A stretch of 14,815 nt of DNA from SYOC01 sp035575235. GTDB lineage: Bacteria > Desulfobacterota > Binatia > Bin18. Numbering within the stretch: the stretch's first letter is position 1; each line of letters begins with the position of its first letter. Position numbers and translations under genes: made by a program. The stretch is from contig DATLYA010000309.1 of assembly GCA_035575235.1 (NCBI GenBank), forward strand, positions 1-14,815, given 5' to 3'. The notes beneath the pieces were generated by a model, which did not search any database, was not told the DNA's origin, and was given only the letters and a program-made list of their open reading frames with translations. Positions 7,242 through 14,445 of the stretch are shown here, piece after piece.

Positions 7242-7446
7242 CTGCCCCGCCTTCTTCGGTGCGAATTCCGCTCTGTCTGCTCCTGACGCAAAAGATGTGC
7301 GCCTCCACGCTCATGCACCGCTGCGCCTCGGAAAAAGAGGCAGCGGCGAATCACCTACCATAGGCGACTGCGTTGCTCAAGGGAGCAGGGGAACGGAGGG
7401 TGATAGTTGAAGAGCGCTTTTCCCCTCGCTTTAGCCAGGACACAGG

Positions 7447-7476
7447 TTTACAGGGGCGTTTCTGGTGCGCTATGCT
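7447..7476 (+). promoter_or_regulatory. Candidate sigma-70-type promoter giving a leaderless hydantoinase mRNA
   Basis: TTTACA at 7447-7452 is one base from the -35 consensus. TATGCT at 7471-7476 matches four of six -10 positions, with an 18-bp spacer. Transcription would begin about seven bases later, right at the ATG at 7484. No Shine-Dalgarno sequence precedes that ATG, which agrees with leaderless initiation. This is pattern matching only. Confidence 0.35.
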
Positions 7477-7483
7477 CCGCGCC

Positions 7484-9538
7484 ATGCGCGTAGGTTTTGA
7501 TATCGGTGGTACGTTCACTGATGTGATCGTGCTGGGAGATGACGGGCGGTTGACGACGGCGAAAGTCTTGTCGCTGCTTGATCGCGTAGGAGAAGATATT
7601 GTGGCGTGCGTCCAGCGCTCGGCTCCGACAGGGAAGGTCGAGAGTTTCGTGCATGGCACGACGATTGGCTCGAATGCGGTCATTGAAAATAAAACTGCCG
7701 TCACAGGGCTGATTACAACCAAAGGCTTTCGTGACGAATTGGAGATGCGCGGACAGAAACGTCCAAACATTTATGACGTATCCTGGGATCGTCTGCCGCC
7801 GCTTGTGCCGCGCTCTTTGCGCCTTGAGGTGCGCGAACGCATTCTCGGCGATGGCGGTATTGAACAACCACTTGACGTCAAAGAAGCACAAGCTGTGATT
7901 CAGAAACTGCTGGACGCTCACGTAGAAGCTATCGCGGTGAGCTTCATTAATGCGTATCTCAATCCCGTGCATGAACAGCAAGTTGGTCGACTGATTGCCG
8001 CCATGGCGCCGAAGATGGTGGTGTGTCTGTCATCGGACATTCATCCAGAGATACGGGAGTACGAGCGCACCAGTACGACGGTTGTCAACGCCTCGCTGAT
8101 TCCTGTAGTGGACCAATATCTCACTCAGCTCGAACGCCATCTGTCGGCTTACAGTAATCGCCTGCTGATTATGCAATCGAATGGCGGCATCATGACCTCT
8201 CAGGCGGCGCGCAAGCGGCCAGCCTACATGATTGAGTCTGGACCGGCGGCTGGCGTGCTCGCGGCGGCGCGCCTGGCGTCTGAGACGGGTCTTGATGCAG
8301 TGCTTTCGTTTGATATGGGCGGGACGACGGCGAAAGCCTGTCTGATTGAAAAGGGCGCGCCATTGGAAAAATCGGGCGGCGAGGTGGGTGGCGGCGCGAC
8401 CATGACGACCCGTTTGTTTGGCGGAGGAGGGCATGCGTTGCGCGTGCCCTCGCTTGATATTGTTGAAGTTGGCGCTGGCGGCGGCAGCATCGCGTGGATC
8501 GATGACGGCGGCGCACTGCGAGTCGGTCCACAGAGCGCCGGCGCTGACCCTGGTCCGGTCTGTTACGGCCGGGGTGGACGCGAACCCACGGTGACTGACG
8601 CTAATGTCGTGCTCGGCTATATGAACCCAGAGGCGATTGCAGGGGCGACGCTGAAGATCAATCATCAGGCGGCGTGGGAGGCGATTGCGCGCAGTATTGC
8701 CGGCCCTCTGACACTTGACGTCCTCCCTGCCGCCTACGGCATCACGCAGGTAGCTAATGCGACGATGATGCGCGCTCTACGTGCGGTGTCGACTGAACGG
8801 GGACGTGACCCCCGAACATTTACGCTGATCGCCTTTGGTGGAGCCGGGCCAATTCACGCCGCGGCGCTAGCCGAAAGTCTCGGTATTTCCCGTGTGCAGA
8901 TTCCGCTCTTTCCGGGACTGTTCAGTGCGCTTGGATTACTGCTGGCGGATTATCGTCATGACTATCTCCGGAGCGTGGCGTCGCCGCTGACAGCGGTAGA
9001 ACCACACGCCATGCTGCGGCAGTACGAAGAACTTGAGGCGCAAGCGCGACGTGAGTTGCTGGAAGAAGGAGTTGCTCCGGAGGCGATACGCTTCGAGCGG
9101 CAGATCGATCTCAAATATGGCTATCAAGTGTCCGAGTTAACCTTGCCGTTTCCAGTGAACACTGATCCTCCTACCTTACTGACTCGTTTAATACAGTTGT
9201 TTACCGAAGCGCATCGACAAGCATTTGGCTACGATCGAGATGATCCTATTGAGTTAGTGAACCTTCGCTTGCGTGCGCTTGCGTCCACTGAGCGTCTAAA
9301 ATTCACTGACCTGACTTCCTACATATCCATGGAAAGGTCGGCGTATCATATGACTCGGCAAGCGTACTTTGGGCCGCATCACGGCATGCAAGAGACTCCT
9401 GTGCTGCGTCGGGCGGATATCGATGGCATGAGGTCTGGTCCACTCATCATCGAAGAGCCAGACACCACTGTTGTCGTGCCGCCGGGGTGGTCAGTGCGAC
9501 GAGACGGGCAAGGGAATTTACTACTGACGAAGGAATAA
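7484..9538 (+). CDS. hyuA: Hydantoinase/oxoprolinase A-subunit family protein (HyuA)
   Basis: This belongs to the ATP-dependent family that includes N-methylhydantoinase A, the 5-oxoprolinase N-terminal half and subunits of acetone and acetophenone carboxylases. These enzymes act on lactam or ketone substrates through phosphorylation. It has 684 residues, a normal length. ASKHA-type motifs are clear: DIGGTFTD at 6-13, HGTTIGSNA at 57-65, FDMGGTTAK at 276-284 and FGGAGPIHA at 451-459. The C-terminal beta-rich part ends with GPLIIEEPDTTVVVPPGW, as in the family. ATG at 7484 fits the family N-terminus; ATG at 7472 is an alternative. The usual partner, a HyuB-type subunit, is not adjacent. The substrate cannot be predicted. 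Confidence 0.93.
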   Translation: MRVGFDIGGTFTDVIVLGDDGRLTTAKVLSLLDRVGEDIVACVQRSAPTGKVESFVHGTTIGSNAVIENKTAVTGLITTKGFRDELEMRGQKRPNIYDVSWDRLPPLVPRSLRLEVRERILGDGGIEQPLDVKEAQAVIQKLLDAHVEAIAVSFINAYLNPVHEQQVGRLIAAMAPKMVVCLSSDIHPEIREYERTSTTVVNASLIPVVDQYLTQLERHLSAYSNRLLIMQSNGGIMTSQAARKRPAYMIESGPAAGVLAAARLASETGLDAVLSFDMGGTTAKACLIEKGAPLEKSGGEVGGGATMTTRLFGGGGHALRVPSLDIVEVGAGGGSIAWIDDGGALRVGPQSAGADPGPVCYGRGGREPTVTDANVVLGYMNPEAIAGATLKINHQAAWEAIARSIAGPLTLDVLPAAYGITQVANATMMRALRAVSTERGRDPRTFTLIAFGGAGPIHAAALAESLGISRVQIPLFPGLFSALGLLLADYRHDYLRSVASPLTAVEPHAMLRQYEELEAQARRELLEEGVAPEAIRFERQIDLKYGYQVSELTLPFPVNTDPPTLLTRLIQLFTEAHRQAFGYDRDDPIELVNLRLRALASTERLKFTDLTSYISMERSAYHMTRQAYFGPHHGMQETPVLRRADIDGMRSGPLIIEEPDTTVVVPPGWSVRRDGQGNLLLTKE

Positions 9539-9560
9539 GAAGAATCGCTCGCTGCCACTT

Positions 9561-9616
9561 CACGGAACACGTCATACGCACTACGTGGAGCGTGTTCCGT
9601 GGTGCGTGTCTCGCGA
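9561..9616. repeat. Eight-unit heptamer array containing an 11-bp inverted repeat
   Basis: Read in steps of seven from 9561, eight successive units all carry CG at positions 3-4, for example CACGGAA, TACGCAC and CTCGCGA. Within it CACGGAACACG (9561-9571) is exactly complementary to CGTGTTCCGTG (9591-9601) around a 19-nt loop. It occupies the spacer after the hydantoinase stop. No T-run follows, so a simple terminator is not supported. The remaining spacer up to the next gene has one small hairpin and a ribosome binding site. Confidence 0.7.
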
Positions 9617-9689
9617 TCCCTGACCGTACTTTCTTGCCTCTTGTAGCGCCTGGTGTAGGCTGATAGAGAATTGCCAAATTCTTGAGAAT

Positions 9690-9702
9690 GGGGACTGTCC
9701 CC
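9690..9702. repeat. Small hairpin GGGGA-CTG-TCCCC upstream of the LLM gene
   Basis: A 5-bp G/C-rich stem with a 3-nt loop sits 12 bases before the strong ribosome binding site. It could influence translation, or be another dispersed intergenic motif. It is too short to be sure. Confidence 0.35.
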
Positions 9703-9714
9703 CATGTTGCCCTT

Positions 9715-9721
9715 AGGAGGG
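9715..9721 (+). promoter_or_regulatory. Ribosome binding site of the LLM oxidoreductase gene
   Basis: AGGAGGG lies five bases before ATG 9727. This fixes the start and excludes the in-frame TTG at 9682. Confidence 0.85.
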
Positions 9722-9726
9722 AGTGT

Positions 9727-10941
9727 ATGAAGAGCCACTGGTTTCACTTGATGCCGTACAAATATCTGCCACAGGATTTTCAGCAGAAGTACAAGAGCGT
9801 TTGGGTGGATGTGCCAAGTGAGCTGTATGACCCGGTGAAGGGCCATGAAATTTATAATGAATACCTTGATGAGCTGGAGTATGCGGACCGGATGGGGTTC
9901 GACGGTGTTATTGTCAATGAGCATCATAATAACGCCTACGGCATGATGCCTTCGCCAAACATTATGCTTGCCTGTCTGGCGCGGCGCACCAGTAATGCGG
10001 CGCTCACTGTGATCGGCAACTCCCTCGCCCTGTACAACCCGCCTGTGCGTGTGGCTGAAGAGATGGCGATGCTCGATGTCATCTCCGGCGGCCGCTTTGT
10101 GGCAGGGTTCCCTGTGGGCAGCTCGATGGATACGAACTTTGCCTACGGGCAGACGCCGATCACGCTGCGTGAGAAGTATCGTGAAGCGCATGATCTTGTC
10201 ATCAAGGCTTGGACGACGCCTGAGCCCTTCGCTTTTAACGGCAAATACACCCAAATCCGCTATGTCAACATTTGGCCGCGACCGCTACAAAAGCCGCATC
10301 CGCCAGTCTGGATTCCTGGCGGCGGTAGCGTTGAGACCTGGGACTTTACTGCCCAGCATAACTACGCGTACGCTTTCCTCAGCTACTTTGGCTACCAGCC
10401 TGCTCAGGAAACCATGAAAGGCTATTGGGAAGCCGTTGCTCGCAATGGGCGTGACTTGAACCCCTATCGAGCCGGTTATCTGCAGTTGATAGCGATTTCC
10501 GAATCAGACGCGCAAGCCGAAGAAGAATACTCCGAAGCTGCATCCTATTTCTATCATCGCTGTCTTCATGTGCCGGATTATTTCGCTATCGCTCCTGGCT
10601 ATATGACGCTGAAAAGCATCAAAGCCCTCAAGTCTCCCTTTAGCTTTGAAAATCTTGGCAAATTGAAATGGAAAGATTTTGTTGAACAAGGATACATCAT
10701 CGCCGGATCGCCCAGGACCGTGCGCGAACGGTTGACAGAGGTCGTCAAGGAAATGAACGTTGGTCATGTGATGACGCTGTTGCACTTCGGTAATCTCGGC
10801 CGTGAACAAACCATGAAGAATACGGAGCTGTACGCCAGAGAAGTGATGCCGCACCTGAAGAAGCTCTGGAGTGAATGGGAGGATCACTGGGCGCCGAAAC
10901 CGCTGGATATCAAGCAGCGGGCAAAAGCCGCTGCGCTCTAA
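9727..10941 (+). CDS. LLM-class flavin-dependent oxidoreductase (bacterial luciferase-like monooxygenase)
   Basis: This 404-residue protein belongs to the luciferase-like TIM-barrel family, whose members use FMNH2 or F420 to oxygenate or oxidise organic substrates. Family signs are VIVNEHHNNAYGMMPSPN around residues 61-78 (Glu65-His66-His67), MLDVISGGRFVAGFPVGSS around 115-133 and HPPVWIPGGGS further on. The C-terminal half contains the usual IAGSPRTVRERL segment. Sequence alone does not tell FMN from F420, nor monooxygenase from dehydrogenase. The 83-bp gap to the downstream hydrolase gene and shared orientation suggest a joint pathway. No reductase partner is visible in the window. Confidence 0.93.
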   Translation: MKSHWFHLMPYKYLPQDFQQKYKSVWVDVPSELYDPVKGHEIYNEYLDELEYADRMGFDGVIVNEHHNNAYGMMPSPNIMLACLARRTSNAALTVIGNSLALYNPPVRVAEEMAMLDVISGGRFVAGFPVGSSMDTNFAYGQTPITLREKYREAHDLVIKAWTTPEPFAFNGKYTQIRYVNIWPRPLQKPHPPVWIPGGGSVETWDFTAQHNYAYAFLSYFGYQPAQETMKGYWEAVARNGRDLNPYRAGYLQLIAISESDAQAEEEYSEAASYFYHRCLHVPDYFAIAPGYMTLKSIKALKSPFSFENLGKLKWKDFVEQGYIIAGSPRTVRERLTEVVKEMNVGHVMTLLHFGNLGREQTMKNTELYAREVMPHLKKLWSEWEDHWAPKPLDIKQRAKAAAL

Positions 10942-10947
10942 ACAGTT

Positions 10948-10975
10948 CTGAGTAATGAGTCCTGAGTACTGAATA
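10948..10975. repeat. Four-unit heptamer array
   Basis: Four tandem 7-nt units, CTGAGTA twice plus ATGAGTC and CTGAATA, start six bases after the LLM stop codon. The unit differs from those in other spacers, but the period is the same. Confidence 0.7.
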
Positions 10976-10976
10976 G

Positions 10977-10993
10977 GGTGCGCTTCGCGCACC
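10977..10993. repeat. Perfect 7-bp GC-rich hairpin between LLM and hydrolase genes
   Basis: GGTGCGC and GCGCACC flank a TTC loop. It starts directly after the heptamer array and 48 bases before the hydrolase start codon. No T-run follows, so it is more likely a processing or stability hairpin, or repeat debris, than an intrinsic terminator. Confidence 0.6.
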
Positions 10994-11024
10994 AAAGATT
11001 CTTTAAGGAAAGGAAGTTCTGTAC

Positions 11025-11801
11025 ATGCAACAGTCCCGGGTATCGATCCGGAGCGGAAAATTTTCCACGGTCATGCAATGGGGAGGGAGTGGTGAACCGC
11101 TCCTCTTCCTGCATGGCGCCGGCGGTCCGATGATAGGGGCGCCGTTTTTGGATGGATTAGCGAGAAACTTTACTGTCTACGCCCCTGCGCATCCTGGATT
11201 CGGTCCGGGCGAAGGGCTTGAGCATATCGATGATGTCATCGATTTTGCTCTGTACTATCATGATTTTCTTGATGAATTGCAAATCGAAAATCCGCATGTG
11301 GTTGGTCACTCTCTCGGCGGCATGCTAGCAGCAGAGATCACCGCCCTGGCCCCGTACCGGGTAAACCGGTTAGTATTGATAGGTCCTGCCGGGCTCTGGA
11401 TAGACGAGCATCCCATTCCGGACTTTTTCACATTTAACCCTCAACAGATTGTTGAAGTTGCGCTGCACGATCCTGAAGGACCGCTTGGACAAATGATGCT
11501 GCAACAGTTCCAAGCCCCGGAAGCTGCGTTGGAGCTGCATAGGTGCATGGCGTCAGCAGGGAAATTTCTCTGGCCTATCCCGGACAAAGGCTTAAAGAAA
11601 CGCATTCATCGTATTCAGCAACCGACTCTCATCGTATGGGGAGCATCGGATAAGTTGATTCCTCCGGCATATGGCGAGGCGTTCTTAAAGGCCATTCCAG
11701 GATCACGACTGGTGACGCTGCAGAAGTCTGGCCATATGCCTATGCTGGAAGAGCAAGATGAATTCGTGGAGGTCGTTACGAATTTTCTGCTTGAGTCGTA
11801 A
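11025..11801 (+). CDS. Alpha/beta-hydrolase
   Basis: A 258-residue alpha/beta-fold hydrolase with a complete catalytic triad: nucleophile Ser96 in GHSLGG, Asp209 in VWGASDKLIP and His237 in KSGHMPM. The oxyanion region is LFLHGAGGP at 27-35. The lid region, about 125-190, is helical. The overall look is like esterases, lactonases and C-C bond hydrolases of the MhpC type. Placement after a flavin oxygenase suggests it cleaves an ester, lactone or diketone made by that enzyme; this is inference. The start ATG has an AAGGAAAGGAAG purine run about eight bases upstream. The next gene follows after 44 bp. Confidence 0.93.
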   Translation: MQQSRVSIRSGKFSTVMQWGGSGEPLLFLHGAGGPMIGAPFLDGLARNFTVYAPAHPGFGPGEGLEHIDDVIDFALYYHDFLDELQIENPHVVGHSLGGMLAAEITALAPYRVNRLVLIGPAGLWIDEHPIPDFFTFNPQQIVEVALHDPEGPLGQMMLQQFQAPEAALELHRCMASAGKFLWPIPDKGLKKRIHRIQQPTLIVWGASDKLIPPAYGEAFLKAIPGSRLVTLQKSGHMPMLEEQDEFVEVVTNFLLES

Positions 11802-11830
11802 ATTCCGTTGCTAACGTGAAAAAACCATTA

Positions 11831-11838
11831 AAGGAGGG
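11831..11838 (+). promoter_or_regulatory. Ribosome binding site of the VOC gene
   Basis: AAGGAGGG lies seven bases before ATG 11846. It identifies this start over the in-frame GTG at 11816. Confidence 0.85.
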
Positions 11839-11845
11839 TTGTGCA

Positions 11846-12226
11846 ATGATTAAGCTGAAATCCATTCGTCACACTGGCGTGCCGGTGATGGATGTCGATA
11901 AAGCCAGGGCCTTTTATGGGGATGTCCTTGGTTTCAAGGAGATTCCACGTCCTGATATCCCTGGGATTCCAGGCATCTGGTACGAATGTAACGGTACGCA
12001 AGTCCACATCATCGGTCAACGGAACGAAATGGCCGCTAAAGGGCTTCCTGGCGTCGGCGCTCACCTTGCTATTCATGTTGAGAATATTGAGGAAGCAAAG
12101 AAAGAGCTGACTGCCAAGGGGATTCAATTTAATGAATTCACTCCACCGCCACAGTTCGGTGGTGGGTTAGTGCTCTTTGTGAAAGACCCTGACGGCAACG
12201 TGGTTGAGCTGCGCTCGGAGCCGTGA
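11846..12226 (+). CDS. VOC-superfamily (glyoxalase/dioxygenase-fold) protein
   Basis: A 126-residue vicinal oxygen chelate protein made of two beta-alpha-beta-beta-beta modules. Typical features are SIRHTGVPVMDVDKARAFYG at the start, the second module with HLAIHVENIEEAKKEL, and the end FVKDPDGNVVELRSEP. Candidate metal ligands are His9, His54, His73 and Glu121, all in the expected strands. Family members include glyoxalase I, epimerases, antibiotic-resistance proteins and small ring-cleavage enzymes. At this length it is a single-unit dimeric type, not a two-domain extradiol dioxygenase. Function within the catabolic cluster is open; isomerisation or ring or C-C chemistry at a metal centre is plausible. 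Confidence 0.9.
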   Translation: MIKLKSIRHTGVPVMDVDKARAFYGDVLGFKEIPRPDIPGIPGIWYECNGTQVHIIGQRNEMAAKGLPGVGAHLAIHVENIEEAKKELTAKGIQFNEFTPPPQFGGGLVLFVKDPDGNVVELRSEP

Positions 12227-12285
12227 GGGGTTGTCGAGCGGATTTGCGAATCGCCTCTGCGCTTTGCATGAAAGGCATCGCCTGT

Positions 12286-12310
12286 TAGGAGCGAGGCAAC
12301 CTCGCCCCTA
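12286..12310. repeat. Hairpin-forming inverted repeat
   Basis: An 11-position stem with one A/C mismatch (inner part GCGAGG and CCTCGC) closes a CAA loop. It lies in the 112-bp spacer after the VOC gene, about 30 bases before the next start. It resembles the dispersed GGGGCGAGG-type palindromes seen in environmental genomes, which I know only from memory. Confidence 0.6.
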
Positions 12311-12338
12311 CGGCGTTTCGGCTTACGAGGGTAGATTT

Positions 12339-12812
12339 ATGCGCATCGAAATTCATCCTAAGCCTGATGGCATGCAGCATATAAACTTAATGTTCTGTGA
12401 AGAAGATCCGGGACCGGAAGATCTGTGGGTACAGGCCATGCTGCACGACTTCCCCGTGCCGCCTAAACGCATTTTGCAGTGGGAGCGCGATGGCCGCCAA
12501 TATAAGGTCTTGCAATATGGTCAGTGTGTGATCGGCAACGCTCTATTTTACGTTGAAAAGCATAAAAGCATTGTCGATCGCATTCGTGCGCTCTGCCGGC
12601 GCGAATTGGACCAGGCCAACCTGGAGCAAGCGCAACTCTTCCGCCTGATTTCTGAGGCCGCGCTTGAGTTGAACGATGAGGCGCGCTTCACGGTGGATGA
12701 CAAGGGCGAGTTAACCATTGCGCTCGACGAAGGAAAAGTGCGCGAGCGGATAGCGGGGAAACTTGCTGCTGAGGAAGGTGCGTTGCAAGTGACGATTTCA
12801 CGTAACACGTAA
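12339..12812 (+). CDS. Hypothetical protein in the catabolic cluster
   Basis: A 157-residue cytosolic protein that I do not recognise. The N-terminal half is predicted beta-rich and acidic to mixed (MRIEIHPKPDGMQHINLM, then DFPVPPKRILQWERDGRQYK). A long helical segment at about 85-120 (KSIVDRIRALCRRELDQA) is followed by an acidic beta-hairpin region and a final helix. There is no signal peptide or membrane helix. ATG at 12339 is supported by GAGGG about eight bases upstream. The last codons and the TAA lie inside a CACGTAA heptamer array, so the Ser-Arg-Asn-Thr end is repeat-encoded and may replace an older C-terminus. The position between VOC and SDR genes suggests pathway membership only. 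Confidence 0.75.
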   Translation: MRIEIHPKPDGMQHINLMFCEEDPGPEDLWVQAMLHDFPVPPKRILQWERDGRQYKVLQYGQCVIGNALFYVEKHKSIVDRIRALCRRELDQANLEQAQLFRLISEAALELNDEARFTVDDKGELTIALDEGKVRERIAGKLAAEEGALQVTISRNT

Positions 12813-12840
12813 CACGTATTGCGTTCCGCGCATTATGTGA
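12799..12840. repeat. Heptamer array overlapping a gene end
   Basis: Six 7-nt units: two exact CACGTAA copies, CACGTAT, then degenerate units that keep CG at positions 3-4, ending with a TG variant. The first two units contain the stop codon of the preceding gene. Confidence 0.75.
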
Positions 12841-12892
12841 AGCAAAAAAACACGTCCTCTTATTGGGGGGTGTTGTTAAAGCGAGAAAAAAC

Positions 12893-13645
12893 ATGCCTGG
12901 GGTTCAAGGACGGGTTGCATTGATTACGGGCGCTGCGTCTGGTATTGGCCGCACAACGGCAAAGGTGCTTGCGCAAGGCAGGGCGGATGTTGTGCTCTGC
13001 GACATCAATCTTGCTGGAGCGGAAACTGCCGCAAATGAAATCGTTGCGATGGGACGGCGTGCGCTGGCTTTGCGCGTAGACGTCACAAACCTTGCCGAAG
13101 TCGAAACGGCAGTGTCCACGGCGCACACTGAGTTGGGTAAGGTTGACGTCTTACTCAGTAATGCGGGGATTGCTGAACTTGTGCCGTTTACGGAGCTTAC
13201 CGAAGCACAGTGGGACCGCATGTTCAACGTGCATCTCAATGGCGCTTACAATTGCTTTCGCGCCGTGCTGCCAGGCATGCGCGCCCGCAATTGGGGAAGG
13301 TTGATCTGCACCTCGTCGGTGGGAGCGCGTACTGGCGGGGTGCGTTTAGCGCATTACTGCGCGGCGAAGGCTGGGATTGCGGGATTGACTATCGCTATGG
13401 CGAGTGAACTGGCGCGCACGGGCATTACCGTGAATGCTGTGGCCCCTGGCGTCATTGATACGCCGATGGTGCACGAAAACCCGGAGCGTTGGGTCGAGCG
13501 GATGACCAAGAGTATTCCGATGCGCCGCCTTGGGCGCCCCGAAGATATTGCTTATGCGGTTGCTTACATTGCCTCCGAAGAGGCGGGATTTTTGACTGGG
13601 CAAATCATCAGTCCCAATGGGGGACTCTACATGAAGTGGTGCTAA
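12893..13645 (+). CDS. Short-chain dehydrogenase/reductase (first of a tandem pair)
   Basis: A classical SDR of 250 residues. The cofactor motif TGAASGIG is at 12-19, and Asp37 at the end of strand 2 favours NAD(H). SNAG at 89-92 replaces the usual NNAG. The active site has Ser142, Tyr155 and Lys159 (YCAAK). The position normally holding the catalytic Asn is His114 in FNVHLNGAY. The C-terminus ends GQIISPNGG plus a short tail with Cys. ATG at 12893 gives the normal SDR N-terminus; an in-frame TTG at 12863 is less likely, and no strong ribosome binding site is seen. Its stop is 2 bp before the next SDR, so translation is probably coupled. It likely oxidises a secondary alcohol or reduces a ketone of the pathway. 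Confidence 0.93.
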   Translation: MPGVQGRVALITGAASGIGRTTAKVLAQGRADVVLCDINLAGAETAANEIVAMGRRALALRVDVTNLAEVETAVSTAHTELGKVDVLLSNAGIAELVPFTELTEAQWDRMFNVHLNGAYNCFRAVLPGMRARNWGRLICTSSVGARTGGVRLAHYCAAKAGIAGLTIAMASELARTGITVNAVAPGVIDTPMVHENPERWVERMTKSIPMRRLGRPEDIAYAVAYIASEEAGFLTGQIISPNGGLYMKWC

Positions 13646-13647
13646 CC

Positions 13648-14442
13648 ATGAGGTTGAAAGGGAAGGTCGCCATTATCACCGGCGCTGGCTCGGGCTTGGG
13701 AAAAGCCACCGCGCTGCTTTTTGCGCAAGAGGGCGCCAGGGTGGTCGTGACGGATATTAGCCAGCGGCGTGCTGAAGCGGTGGCCGAAGAAATCAACGGA
13801 AGGTCTCGGCGAAAAAAGGCCATCGCTTTCCGTGCGGATGTGGCGAAAAAAGAAGAAGTAGAGGCGATGGCGGCTGCGGCGCGCAAGCAGTTTGGTCCGA
13901 TTACTATTCTTGTGAATAATGCCGGCATTGCGCAGATTAAAAATTTTCTTGCTATTGCTCCCGAAGAATGGCAGCGGATGCTGGACGTCCATATGAAAGG
14001 GACATTCCTGTGTTCACAAGCTGTCATTGCCGACATGATTGCCGCGAGTTGGGGAAGGATTATTAACACGGCTTCCGTCGCCGGCATGGAAGGCGGTCCG
14101 CAAAACGCTCATTACGCTGCCGCGAAAGCGGCGATCATTGGTTTTACCCGTTCACTGGCGTTAGAATTTGCCCGCTCCGGCATTACGGTGAATGCGGTCG
14201 CGCCTGGACTGATCGACAACATTGTTCAAGCAACGCAGGGGCGTGCTGAGGGGGCGACCGTTGCCGGCAATATTTCCAGCACCACAGCGGAACAAGTGAT
14301 GAATTATTTCCTGCGTCGAATTCCCATGCGTAAGCTCGGGACACCTGAGGACATTGCCTATGCTCATTTGTACCTGGCCTCCGAGGAGGCAGGGTATATT
14401 ACAGGGCAGGTGTTAAGTCCGAATGGCGGATACGTTTTGTAA
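13648..14442 (+). CDS. Short-chain dehydrogenase/reductase (second of a tandem pair, FabG-like)
   Basis: A classical SDR of 264 residues: TGAGSGLG at 11-18, Asp36 indicating NAD(H) preference, NNAG at 90-93, and active site Ser143, Tyr156 and Lys160 (YAAAK). As in its neighbour, the usual catalytic Asn position is His (His115 in LDVHMKGTF). The C-terminal segment PEDIAYAHLYLASEEAGY is very close to that of the first SDR, so the pair probably arose by duplication. The substrate loop after GLID is about 12-15 residues longer here, suggesting a different substrate. ATG at 13648 is two bases after the previous stop; an upstream in-frame extension overlapping the first SDR is not credible. Confidence 0.93.
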   Translation: MRLKGKVAIITGAGSGLGKATALLFAQEGARVVVTDISQRRAEAVAEEINGRSRRKKAIAFRADVAKKEEVEAMAAAARKQFGPITILVNNAGIAQIKNFLAIAPEEWQRMLDVHMKGTFLCSQAVIADMIAASWGRIINTASVAGMEGGPQNAHYAAAKAAIIGFTRSLALEFARSGITVNAVAPGLIDNIVQATQGRAEGATVAGNISSTTAEQVMNYFLRRIPMRKLGTPEDIAYAHLYLASEEAGYITGQVLSPNGGYVL

Positions 14443-14445
14443 GCC

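Noticed and set aside
7319..7345. Hairpin CGCTGC..CTC / GAGGCAGCG in the divergent spacer
   Set aside because: The stem needs a 2-nt bulge and no regulatory context supports it; could be chance.
7242..7446. Promoter for the mla operon
   Set aside because: TTGAGC and TATGGT are visible on the minus strand but only 12 bp apart; no acceptable -35/-10 pair was found.
8030..8665. Long minus-strand open frame inside the hydantoinase gene
   Set aside because: Arg/His-rich shadow of a well-supported gene on the other strand.
9622..9655. Promoter before the LLM gene (TTGCCT, 16 bp, TAGGCT)
   Set aside because: The -10 matches only three of six positions; not distinguishable from background.
13489..13647. 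Longer start for the second SDR overlapping the first SDR
   Set aside because: The extension lies wholly inside the first SDR and has no SDR-like sequence; ATG at 13648 gives the standard N-terminus.
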